NCBI RefSeq assembly: GCF_905203285.1
Contig: NZ_CAJKVK010000030.1
Location: forward strand, 1 to 20,991
Reading direction: 5' to 3'
Source of the DNA: an uncultured Succinatimonas sp.
Lineage (GTDB): Bacteria; Pseudomonadota; Gammaproteobacteria; Enterobacterales; Succinivibrionaceae
DNA length: 20,991 nt
The notes beneath the pieces are model-generated. The model searched no databases and was not told where the DNA came from. It saw nothing but the letters and a program-made list of their open reading frames with translations. Below, in pieces: positions 13,866 through 20,991 of this stretch. Both the position numbers and the translations under genes were made by a program. Within the stretch, counting starts at the first letter, position 1, and the number at the start of each line of letters is the position of its first letter.

Positions 13866-16289
13866 ATGTTCGAATCCATCTTTTTAATATTGGTGGTTTT
13901 TCTGCTCATTTTGGCTGCCATTGATTTGTTCGTTGGCGTTTCAAATGACGCGGTAAACTTTTTAAATTCAGCTGTAGGCTCCCGCATCGCTCCTCTTAAA
14001 GTCGTTATGATTGTCGCCTCTTTAGGCGTCCTTTTTGGAGCTACTTTCTCGTCAGGAATGATGGAAGTTGCAAGAAGCGGAGTTTTTCATCCGGAGCTTT
14101 TCACCTTTAAAGAAGTAATGATTATTTTTATGGCGGTAATGCTTGCGGATGTGTTGCTTCTTAATATTTTTAACTCATTAGGCTTGCCCACATCTACGAC
14201 GGTTTCAATTGTTTTTGATCTCTTGGGAGCATCGGTGTGTGCGGCTTTTTATAAAATCTACGTTTCGGATGGCTCTTTTACAGAAATTTTTAATTACATC
14301 AAATCTGATAAAACGATAACGATTATTTCGGCAATTTTGGTTTCGGTTGTTGTTGCGTTTGTTTCCGGAGCTTTAATTCAGTTTATCTGCCGTTTGTTAT
14401 TTACTTTCAGATTTAAGAATACCTATAAGTATTTAGGCGGTTTGTTCTCCGGCTTTTCAATTACAGCAATCATTTATTTCTTGGTTATGAAGGGCGCTAA
14501 AGGCGCTTCTTTCATGAAACCTGAATATATTGAATTTATTGAAAATCATACTTCAAGCATTTTATGGATCTGTTTTATCGGTTTTACCGTTTTTAGTCAG
14601 ATTCTGGTACTTGTTAAATTTAATGTTTTCAAAATAATCATCCTTTCAGGAACATTTGCTTTAGCATTTTCTTTTGCCGGAAACGATCTTGTAAACTTCA
14701 TCGGTGTTCCTCTTGCCGCTCTTGACAGTTATCAGACTTGGACAGCCTCAGGTCAAGGTGCTACCAGCTTAATGATGGATTCTTTAAATGAGAATTCTCA
14801 TACCGCAACTATTTTCCTGCTGCTTGCCGGCATCATTATGGTTGTTACCTTATATACGTCAAAAAAAGCTCATCGCGTTATACAAACTTCAATAAACCTT
14901 TCAAGTTCAACCAAAGGTGAGCATGAGCAGTTCGGCGCTTCAACACCGGGTCGTGTTGTTACCCGTTTCGGTCTGGGAATCTCAAGAGCTGTTAGTACTA
15001 TAATGCCGCAAAGCGTTTCTCGCTTTATTGCATATCGTTATAGAAAAGCTCCGGTTGTAAAGGGTGAAGTTCCTCTGCCGTTTGATTATGTCCGAGCTTC
15101 GGTTAATTTGGTTATAGCTGCAGTTTTAATTTCTTCTGCTACTTCATTAAAGCTGCCGTTGTCTACCACTTATGTAACTTTCATGGTGGCAATGGGCTCT
15201 TCTTTTGCCGACGGTGCTTGGGATAGAGAAAGCGCGGTATATAGAATTTCCGGTGTTATAACCGTTATCGCCGGATGGTTCTTGACCGGAATTTGTGCTT
15301 TTACCGTAAGTTTTCTCGTGTGCTTGCTTTTAAATTCTTTCTTTATTCCTGCCTCAGTAATCTTAATGCTGATTGTCGTTATGATTATTGTCCGCACCAA
15401 CTTTATGAAAGAAAAGACCACTGAAACCGTAGCATTGGTTATTGAAGCTAAAGGTGACAATAAAAAGATTATGGAAGCAGTTTCAGGTGCTGTTCCCGTA
15501 TTCTTTGATCTGCAGGTTGAATGCATGCGTCGTACTTTTGAGAACTTCTTTGAAGATAATGAGTTCAAATTGCGAAAAGCACGCAATAAAGCATCCAATG
15601 TGCTTTATCAGATCTCAAAAGAGCGTAGTGAATATTACACGATGGCGCTTGATAAGAAGCAGGATGGAAATGCCGGTACCGTTGATGCGAAGCACTTCTT
15701 CTATTTGGCATTTTCTAATATGCGTGAGGCTGCTAAATCAATTCGTTATGCAATTGATCAGGCAGTAACTCATGTTGCTAACCGACATACTATTTTCGGC
15801 GGCGAAATGAAGAACAGTCTTCTTGATCTCTTTAAGCGAGTTGAGAAGATTAGTCAGGATATGCACGTTATTGCCGTTAACCCATCTGCACAAAATGTCG
15901 AACTTTTGATTAAGCATACCAAGAAGCTTAATCGTGACATTGACAGATCACAGATGGACTTGGTTAATTTAATCGGCAGACAGCATGTTTCCATGCATTC
16001 GTCTGAAATGTACTTAACCTTCCTGCAGTCTCTTCGTGATTTGGCTAACCGCTACGCTGCAGTAGCAATGCAGGAGAGAGCCTTATATCAGATTGTTGTA
16101 GGGTCTCCCGTTGATACTACGGTAAATTCGGCTCAGATGCAGTCTCAGGTTATTCCTGCTGCGATTGCAACCGATAATGAAGAGGTTGTTTCAAGCTCGG
16201 CTCCTGTAGAAGATGCAGAGAGTTTTTCTGATGGAGCAGAGAAAGCCGAGGAAATTGAGAAAGAAGCAATTAATAAAAAAGAAGATTAG
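13866..16289 (+). CDS. PiT-family inorganic phosphate transporter with C-terminal helical domain
   Basis: This 807-residue protein is much longer than E. coli PitA (about 500). The membrane part, to about residue 525, carries both PiT signatures, GVSNDAVNF at 24-32 and AGNDLVNFIGVPLA starting at 271, and a third conserved stretch LPLSTTYVTFMVAMGSSFADGAW. It imports phosphate, usually as a metal-phosphate complex with protons or Na+. The remaining 280 residues are soluble, charged and helical (SGAVPVFFDLQVECMRRTFENF, SNMREAAKSIRYAIDQ, LLDLFKRVEKISQDM) and resemble a PhoU-like regulatory domain, ending in a low-complexity acidic tail. I associate this fused layout with Bacteroidetes transporters. 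The ATG at 13866 was chosen over a TTG at 13815 because the family begins there and TAGGT lies upstream. Confidence 0.88.
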   Translation: MFESIFLILVVFLLILAAIDLFVGVSNDAVNFLNSAVGSRIAPLKVVMIVASLGVLFGATFSSGMMEVARSGVFHPELFTFKEVMIIFMAVMLADVLLLNIFNSLGLPTSTTVSIVFDLLGASVCAAFYKIYVSDGSFTEIFNYIKSDKTITIISAILVSVVVAFVSGALIQFICRLLFTFRFKNTYKYLGGLFSGFSITAIIYFLVMKGAKGASFMKPEYIEFIENHTSSILWICFIGFTVFSQILVLVKFNVFKIIILSGTFALAFSFAGNDLVNFIGVPLAALDSYQTWTASGQGATSLMMDSLNENSHTATIFLLLAGIIMVVTLYTSKKAHRVIQTSINLSSSTKGEHEQFGASTPGRVVTRFGLGISRAVSTIMPQSVSRFIAYRYRKAPVVKGEVPLPFDYVRASVNLVIAAVLISSATSLKLPLSTTYVTFMVAMGSSFADGAWDRESAVYRISGVITVIAGWFLTGICAFTVSFLVCLLLNSFFIPASVILMLIVVMIIVRTNFMKEKTTETVALVIEAKGDNKKIMEAVSGAVPVFFDLQVECMRRTFENFFEDNEFKLRKARNKASNVLYQISKERSEYYTMALDKKQDGNAGTVDAKHFFYLAFSNMREAAKSIRYAIDQAVTHVANRHTIFGGEMKNSLLDLFKRVEKISQDMHVIAVNPSAQNVELLIKHTKKLNRDIDRSQMDLVNLIGRQHVSMHSSEMYLTFLQSLRDLANRYAAVAMQERALYQIVVGSPVDTTVNSAQMQSQVIPAAIATDNEEVVSSSAPVEDAESFSDGAEKAEEIEKEAINKKED

Positions 16290-16315
16290 CTTTAAAATTT
16301 AAAACCTCAATTCGC

Positions 16316-16357
16316 AAAGGGCACTTAAGTTGAAAAATTTAGGTGCCTTTTTCTTTT
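16316..16357 (+). terminator. rho-independent terminator of the phosphate transporter gene
   Basis: AAAGG plus GCACTTAA (16316-16328) pairs with TTTAGGTGCCTTT (16338-16350), with one bulged G and one G-T pair, and is followed by TTCTTTT. It lies 27 bases after the stop codon. Confidence 0.8.
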
Positions 16358-16460
16358 CCTGACTCACACTGCTTCAAAATAAAAAATGTGCTATTCGTCG
16401 CACTACCATACTAGAATACTACCGTTTGATAAAAAAAACATTCATAATAAAAACATTAGT

Positions 16461-16487
16461 TTTACAGAACTCTTACGCATCTATACT
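16461..16487 (+). promoter_or_regulatory. probable uxuAB promoter
   Basis: TTTACA and TATACT are near-consensus boxes separated by 15 bases, a short spacer that often marks regulated promoters. Transcription would start about 28 bases before the uxuA ATG. The -10 box lies inside an inverted repeat. Confidence 0.4.
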
Positions 16488-16492
16488 GCGTA
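16474..16492 (+). promoter_or_regulatory. inverted repeat over the uxuA -10 box, possible operator
   Basis: TACGCA (16474-16479) and TGCGTA (16487-16492) are perfect six-base arms around TCTATAC. A repressor bound here would block the promoter. The GntR/FadR-type regulator at 19353 is the natural candidate. It does not match the E. coli UxuR operator that I know (TTGGTATACCAA type). A hairpin in the transcript is the alternative reading. Confidence 0.3.
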
Positions 16493-16521
16493 GTAAAGTT
16501 TTAACCGGGAGAACACACATC

Positions 16522-17640
16522 ATGATGCACATGACCATGCGCTGGTACGGACCTGACCAGGATAAGATTACTTTAAAACAGATTCGCCAAGTTCCGGGAA
16601 TGGAAGGCGTAATTACCGCTTTACATGAAATTCCGGCTGGCGAAGCTTGGCCTGAAGAGAAGGTTCGTGAAAGAAAGGCTATTGTTGAAAAAGCCGGTCT
16701 TAAGCTCATGGGGATCGAGAGTATCAATGTTCATGAGGACATTAAATACGGCGGGAAAAATCGTGACGAACTTATTGATAATTATATTAAATCACTTGAA
16801 GCTGTCGGTAAAAACGACATTCATATGGTTTGCTACAATTTCATGCCGGTCTTTGACTGGACCCGTACTGATTTGGCTTTGCCGCTGCCTGACGGTTCAA
16901 CAGCTTTGGCTTATGACGGTAAAATCATTGAGGGTTTAACTGCCGAAGAAATGTTTGATCGCATCGCAAACGCATCAAACGGATTTGAAATGCCGGGTTG
17001 GGAGTTAAACCGCCGCGATGAAATCACTGCTCAAATCAAGAAGTTTGAAGGTATGACCGGTGATGAATTGCGTGCCAATTACAAGTACTTCCTTGATGCA
17101 ATTATGCCTACTTGCGAGAAATATAACATTAAGATGGGCGTTCATCCTGATGATCCTTCATATGATTTGTTCGGTTTACCGCGTATTTGCAAGTGTGAAG
17201 AGGATTTAGTCAAGATTGCTGAAATGAATTCAAGTCCGTGCAACGGATTCTCACTTTGCACCGGCTCTCTTGGCAGCAATCCTAACAACAATCTGCCTAA
17301 GATCATTCGCAATCCTAAGATTGCTCCGCGCATTTACTTTGCTCATGTCCGTAATGTCCTTTATACCGGTGATCATCAATTCCATGAAAGCTCACATGTT
17401 TCACATACCGGATCACTTGATCTTTATGAAATCATGAAGGCCTTAATTGAGGTTGGATTCAACGGACTTATCCGTCCGGATCACGGTCGTGAGATTTGGG
17501 ATGAGATCGCACGCCCGGGTTACGGCTTATATGATAGAGCCTTAGGCGCTACTTACCTTATCGGTCTTGAAGAAGCGATAAGAAAGAGCAAGGGTGAAGC
17601 ATATCCTAATGATATTAATTCTGTAACCGCAAAGATCTAA
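16522..17640 (+). CDS. uxuA: mannonate dehydratase
   Basis: UxuA dehydrates D-mannonate to 2-keto-3-deoxygluconate in glucuronate breakdown, using Mn2+ or Fe2+. The 372-residue protein is the shorter form that lacks the insertion of the 394-residue E. coli enzyme. It shows MTMRWYGPD, ITALHEIP, VCYNFMPVFDWTRTDL, and the metal-ligand positions expected in the family: His208 in HPDDP, Cys246 in LCTGS, His275 in FAHVR and Asp320 in RPDHG. Several ATG codons are clustered at the start; 16522 was chosen because GGAG lies ten bases upstream, with ATG at 16525 and 16531 as near alternatives. It is ten bases from uxuB. Confidence 0.95.
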   Translation: MMHMTMRWYGPDQDKITLKQIRQVPGMEGVITALHEIPAGEAWPEEKVRERKAIVEKAGLKLMGIESINVHEDIKYGGKNRDELIDNYIKSLEAVGKNDIHMVCYNFMPVFDWTRTDLALPLPDGSTALAYDGKIIEGLTAEEMFDRIANASNGFEMPGWELNRRDEITAQIKKFEGMTGDELRANYKYFLDAIMPTCEKYNIKMGVHPDDPSYDLFGLPRICKCEEDLVKIAEMNSSPCNGFSLCTGSLGSNPNNNLPKIIRNPKIAPRIYFAHVRNVLYTGDHQFHESSHVSHTGSLDLYEIMKALIEVGFNGLIRPDHGREIWDEIARPGYGLYDRALGATYLIGLEEAIRKSKGEAYPNDINSVTAKI

Positions 17641-17649
17641 GAGGTTTTT

Positions 17650-19263
17650 ATGGTAGCAGTAACATTAGAAGGCTTAAAAGATAAAGAAGGTTTTAAAAAG
17701 GCAGGGGTAACCCTGCCGGCCTTTGATGTCGCAAAAGTTCAAGAATATTCAAAAGATAATCCGGTTTGGATTCACGCAGGCCCCGGTAATATTTTCCGCG
17801 GTTTCGTAGCTTCTTTGCAGCAGACTTTATTAAATGAAGGACTGCAGCAATCGGGTATTCAGACCGTTTCTTTTCATGGTGCGGATTTAATCGATAAGAT
17901 TTACAAGCCTCATGACAGCCTTACCATGGAAGTTACTTTGCTTCCTGATAAGAGCGTTGAGCTTAAGGTAATAGGCTCGGTTGTCGCAGGTTATGAAGTA
18001 AGCGGTAAAAGACCTGATGATTGCAAGACCATCCGTGAGATGTTTTGTAAAAAGAGTCTGCAGCTTTTTTCATATACCATCACTGAAAAAGGCTATGCCC
18101 TTAAAGGCATTGACGGCAACTATCTGCCGATTGTTGAAGAGGATTTTGTAAACGGTCCTGCAAAATGTCAACATGCGATGTCAATAACCGCAGCTTTGTT
18201 GTGGGAACGCTATCAAAACGGTGCATATCCTATAGCGGTCGTTTCGATGGATAATTGTTCGCACAACGGCGACAAGGTAAAAGATGCTGTTTTGACTATT
18301 GCAAAGGTTTGGCAGGAAAAGGGCTTTGTCAATAAAGGATTTATTGATTATCTTACGGATAGCAGTAAAGTTTCCTTCCCGTGGACGATGATCGATAAAA
18401 TCACTCCGCGTCCAGATCCTGAAATTGTTGCGCTTTTAAAAGATCGCGGCATTATTGATATGGATCCGATTAAAACTGAGCGCGGTACTTTCATTGCTCC
18501 TTTTGTGAATGCCGAAAAACCTCAGTATTTAATTGTTGAGGACGCTTTCCCTAACGGGCGTCCTCCTCTTGAAAAAGCCGGAGTTTTGTTTACGGACAAG
18601 CAAGGTGTGGATTTATGCGAGAGAATGAAAGTTACGACTTGCTTAAATCCTCTGCATACAGCTTTGGCCGTCTACGGATGTGTCTTAGGTTATGAGCGCA
18701 TCAGCGCAGAAATGGATGATGCCGATTTAGTTAAATTGATTAAGACATTAGGTTATGACGAGGGCCTTAAGGTCGTTGACGATCCTAAGATTTTAAGTCC
18801 TAAGGCATTTCTTGATGAAGTTATAAACGAGCGTCTTCCGAACAAATGTCTGCCTGATTCTCCGCAGCGTATTGCAACTGACACCTCACAGAAAGTTCCT
18901 GTGCGTTTTGGTGAGACTTTAAAGAATTATGCCAAAAAAGGTCTTGATACCGGAAAGCTTGTTGCTCTGCCTTTAGCGATAGCCGGATGGGTAAGATATC
19001 TTTTAGCTATTGATGATAACGGCAAAGAGTTTGAACTGTCAGATGATCCTTTGATCCCTGAATTAAAGAAGATCCTTTTAGGGATTAGATTCGGCGATCC
19101 GTCTTCTGTCGGGGATAAGCTTAAGCCTTTGTTGTCCAATGCATCGATTTTCGGCGTGGATCTGTATTCCATCGGCTTAGGCTCTAAGATAGAAGCGATG
19201 GTCGCGAAAATGATTCAAGGTCCGGGAGCGGTCAGAAAGACTTTACAAATGTATCTTAAATAG
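17650..19263 (+). CDS. uxuB: fructuronate reductase / mannonate oxidoreductase
   Basis: UxuB interconverts D-fructuronate and D-mannonate with NAD(H), the step before UxuA in glucuronate use. It belongs to the long-chain mannitol dehydrogenase family: an N-terminal Rossmann segment HAGPGNIFRGF (42-52), a middle VVSMDNCSHNGDKV, and the catalytic K-x5-N-x2-H pattern as Lys327, Asn333 and His336. At 537 residues it is about 50 longer than E. coli UxuB and matches the longer form I know from Thermotoga and Firmicutes. The ribosome binding site AGAGG overlaps the end of uxuA, so the two are coupled. Mannitol or tagaturonate activity is excluded mainly by the uxuA context. Confidence 0.88.
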   Translation: MVAVTLEGLKDKEGFKKAGVTLPAFDVAKVQEYSKDNPVWIHAGPGNIFRGFVASLQQTLLNEGLQQSGIQTVSFHGADLIDKIYKPHDSLTMEVTLLPDKSVELKVIGSVVAGYEVSGKRPDDCKTIREMFCKKSLQLFSYTITEKGYALKGIDGNYLPIVEEDFVNGPAKCQHAMSITAALLWERYQNGAYPIAVVSMDNCSHNGDKVKDAVLTIAKVWQEKGFVNKGFIDYLTDSSKVSFPWTMIDKITPRPDPEIVALLKDRGIIDMDPIKTERGTFIAPFVNAEKPQYLIVEDAFPNGRPPLEKAGVLFTDKQGVDLCERMKVTTCLNPLHTALAVYGCVLGYERISAEMDDADLVKLIKTLGYDEGLKVVDDPKILSPKAFLDEVINERLPNKCLPDSPQRIATDTSQKVPVRFGETLKNYAKKGLDTGKLVALPLAIAGWVRYLLAIDDNGKEFELSDDPLIPELKKILLGIRFGDPSSVGDKLKPLLSNASIFGVDLYSIGLGSKIEAMVAKMIQGPGAVRKTLQMYLK

Positions 19264-19271
19264 TTAAATTA

Positions 19272-19309
19272 AAAGCGGCAAACATTCAAAAGTTGCCGCT
19301 TTGTTTTTA
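19272..19309 (+). terminator. rho-independent terminator of uxuAB
   Basis: AAAGCGGCAA (19272-19281) and TTGCCGCTTT (19293-19302) form a perfect ten-pair stem followed by GTTTTTAT, nine bases past the uxuB stop. Confidence 0.9.
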
Positions 19310-19352
19310 TAGTTTTTTCATCTTTTTTGATTTGTCTGCAGGCGCTAACAAA

Positions 19353-20072
19353 ATGGCTAAGGAAAAAATAGTTTTACCTAAGTTACGTTTTTCAAGTAAG
19401 AGATCAATTAGCGGACAAATCTATGATTTTTTAAGAAAGCAAATTACTGAAACCAAGTTAAAACCCGGTACCGCTTTTTCTGAAAACGAGCTTTCCGCTC
19501 ATTTTAATGTTTCAAGACAGCCTGTAAGAGAAGCCTTGATGCGCTTGAACCATGAGGGATTGTTAATTGTTATGCCGCAGCGCGGCAGTATCGTAAGCAA
19601 GATTTCAGTAAGCGGTTTAAAACAAATATGTTTCATCCGTACTTCTCTTGAGTGCGGATCGGTGTTAAAAGCCAAAGATCTTGATGATAAAACTTTTAAT
19701 AAAATTTTATCTCAATTTGCAAAAAATCTTGAAAAGCAGCGTGAGTGTTTAAACGAAGAAAATACTGCAATTTTCTTAAATTTGGATGATGATTTCCATG
19801 AACTTATATGCAGTCTGTCTTTATGTCCGATGACATGGGAAGTATTGCGCAGCGTAAAAGGACACATGGATCGTATCCGTTATCTTTCTATGGGAAATGA
19901 ATCTCCGATTGCGCAATTAATTTCAGAACACGAAGAGATTTTTGAAGCTTTAAAGTCTAAAAATTTTGATCACGTTGTTGAACTATTAAAACATCATTTA
20001 TATGAAATTATGCAGACTCATATTTCCATTCGTGCTAAAAATAGTGAATGGTTTGAGGAAGAAGACGAGTAA
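19353..20072 (+). CDS. GntR-family transcriptional regulator, FadR/FCD subfamily
   Basis: This 239-residue DNA-binding protein has an N-terminal winged helix (about 17-82; SENELSAHFNVSRQPVREALMRLNHEGLL, then the wing MPQRGSIVSKIS). The C-terminal FCD domain is all-helical, and Asp145, His149 (DDDFHELI), His193 (SEHEEIF) and His215 sit where FCD proteins bind a metal that helps hold a small organic acid. E. coli UxuR and ExuR belong to this group, so the likely role is repression of uxuAB, relieved by a hexuronate intermediate; this rests on position only. An open frame runs back to a TTG inside the uxuB terminator, but the ATG at 19353 fits the family's N-terminus. It may be expressed by read-through past the terminator, as no clear promoter is visible. 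Confidence 0.88.
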   Translation: MAKEKIVLPKLRFSSKRSISGQIYDFLRKQITETKLKPGTAFSENELSAHFNVSRQPVREALMRLNHEGLLIVMPQRGSIVSKISVSGLKQICFIRTSLECGSVLKAKDLDDKTFNKILSQFAKNLEKQRECLNEENTAIFLNLDDDFHELICSLSLCPMTWEVLRSVKGHMDRIRYLSMGNESPIAQLISEHEEIFEALKSKNFDHVVELLKHHLYEIMQTHISIRAKNSEWFEEEDE

Positions 20073-20129
20073 TTGTGTAAAACTACATTGCTTAAATTAA
20101 AAATATTTTCTGTGCGTTGATTCATTCCG

Positions 20130-20155
20130 GCAAAGTTTAAATATTTTAATTTTGC
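20130..20155. repeat. 26-base imperfect palindrome upstream of the AAA-ATPase-like gene
   Basis: The two 13-base halves match at 11 of 13 positions (GCAAA, TT and AAAT blocks mirrored around the centre). It lies between the regulator and the next gene, just before GCTAAAATG, a possible -10. It may be an operator or a weak AT-rich hairpin. Confidence 0.3.
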
Positions 20156-20195
20156 TAAAATGGGTTTGTCTGCTTTTGAAATTTAGTAAAAATCT

Positions 20196-20991
20196 ATGAT
20201 CGATTATTCCAAACTGCCTTTAAGCATTACTTCATTTAGCGAGTTTTGTGAAAGAAAGAAAATCTATATTGATAAAACGGATTTAGTCGCTAAGCTGGCT
20301 CAATTTGATGCTCCGATTTTTTTATCCCGTCCGCGCAGATTTGGTAAATCGACATTAGTAAGCACTTTTCATGAGCTTTTCTCAAACGGTCTTGATAAGT
20401 TTCAAGGACTTAAAATTACCACTGAAAATTTATGGAATGATAAAACCTATAAAGTAATTCATATCGACTTTTCTCAAATCAAAGAAAATACTGAAAACCG
20501 TCCCTTTGAAGATAAGTTTTATCTGCTTTTAAAATCGTCTTTTAAAGAAGCATCCCTTGCTATTGCTGAAGAAAGAGATGTTATCGCCGCCTTTGCCGAT
20601 ACCATAGCGGCAGAAGAAAACGGTACCTTGGTGTTGCTAATTGATGAATACGATGCACCTTTAACCGCAGTGATGGGAGATAAGGAAGAATTTGAAGCAA
20701 GGAGAGCATTGTTTTCCGAGTTTTTTTCCACGGTAAAGAGCCGTTCAAGCAAATTCCGCTTTATTTTTATCACAGGCGTGACGCGCTATTCCAATACTTC
20801 AATATTCTCTGCGTTTAATAATATTGAAGATATAAGTTTTAATCCGACCTATGGTGCTCTTGTCGGGTATACGCAGAAAGAGCTTGAGCATTATTTTAAA
20901 GATTATCTTGAAAACGCGGTAACTGAGCTTAATGAGGATTTAGGTGAAGATAAATATACCTATGATTCATTAATTGAAGCTCTAAAATTAA
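20196..20991 (+). CDS. AAA-ATPase-like protein, incomplete at the right edge
   Basis: The frame is open from ATG to the end of the window (265 codons) with no stop. It starts MIDYSKLPLSITSFSEFCERK, with a family-typical KIYIDKTDLVAKL, a P-loop-like RPRRFGKSTLVS, a Walker B LVLLIDEYDAPL, and FIFITGVTRYSNTSIFSAFNN as the sensor segment. This is the AAA-ATPase-like family (PF09820), which usually carries a PD-(D/E)XK nuclease-like domain (DUF1703) in its C-terminal part, here outside the window. Full length is typically about 500-600 residues. The function is unknown; these genes are often multi-copy in gut anaerobes. There is no strong ribosome binding site before the ATG. Confidence 0.85.
   Translation, partial: MIDYSKLPLSITSFSEFCERKKIYIDKTDLVAKLAQFDAPIFLSRPRRFGKSTLVSTFHELFSNGLDKFQGLKITTENLWNDKTYKVIHIDFSQIKENTENRPFEDKFYLLLKSSFKEASLAIAEERDVIAAFADTIAAEENGTLVLLIDEYDAPLTAVMGDKEEFEARRALFSEFFSTVKSRSSKFRFIFITGVTRYSNTSIFSAFNNIEDISFNPTYGALVGYTQKELEHYFKDYLENAVTELNEDLGEDKYTYDSLIEALKL

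Noticed and set aside
15170..15598. 142-codon open frame on the minus strand inside the phosphate transporter gene
   Set aside because: It lies entirely within a well-supported gene and reads as antisense of membrane-helix codons; no family resemblance.

Overview
The window looks like chromosomal DNA from an AT-rich gut gammaproteobacterium. SlyX (with its typical C-terminal PPPHY), a YfcD-like Nudix protein and a 316-residue CorA ending like the E. coli protein point to Gammaproteobacteria. The low GC content, the mannonate/fructuronate (uxu) genes, a long PiT phosphate transporter of a kind I associate with Bacteroidetes, and an AAA-ATPase-like/PD-(D/E)XK family protein suggest an anaerobic intestinal lineage such as Succinivibrionaceae. 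The family placement is inference; no rRNA or other marker gene is present.

Left part (1-5.9 kb): gdhA (minus strand) with a good terminator and its own promoter; a divergent 470-base gap; a plus-strand cluster hisC-aroA-slyX (histidinol-phosphate/aromatic aminotransferase, EPSP synthase, SlyX); a hairpin between convergent genes; and a solitary truB on the minus strand.

Middle (6-11.6 kb): a tight minus-strand operon transcribed metQ-metN-metI-FAD-linked 2-hydroxyacid dehydrogenase-aminotransferase, ending in a nested hairpin terminator. Upstream of metQ is a short ORF not listed by ordinary gene finding. It has a strong ribosome binding site, 50 codons, and four Met codons in its last nine. 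It looks like a methionine-sensing leader peptide. Together the genes suggest uptake of methionine, or of its 2-hydroxy or D- forms, oxidation to the 2-oxo acid and transamination to L-methionine, controlled by translation of Met codons. This is the most interesting system in the window.

Right part (11.97-21 kb): a YfcD-like Nudix hydrolase; corA on the minus strand behind a structured leader that can pair with its own ribosome binding site; a PiT phosphate transporter with a long cytoplasmic helical (PhoU-like) C-terminal domain; and uxuA-uxuB with a promoter overlapped by an inverted repeat, a strong terminator and a downstream GntR/FadR-type regulator that probably controls them. The window ends inside an AAA-ATPase-like gene that is open at the right edge. 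No rRNA, tRNA, CRISPR array, insertion sequence or prophage gene was seen.
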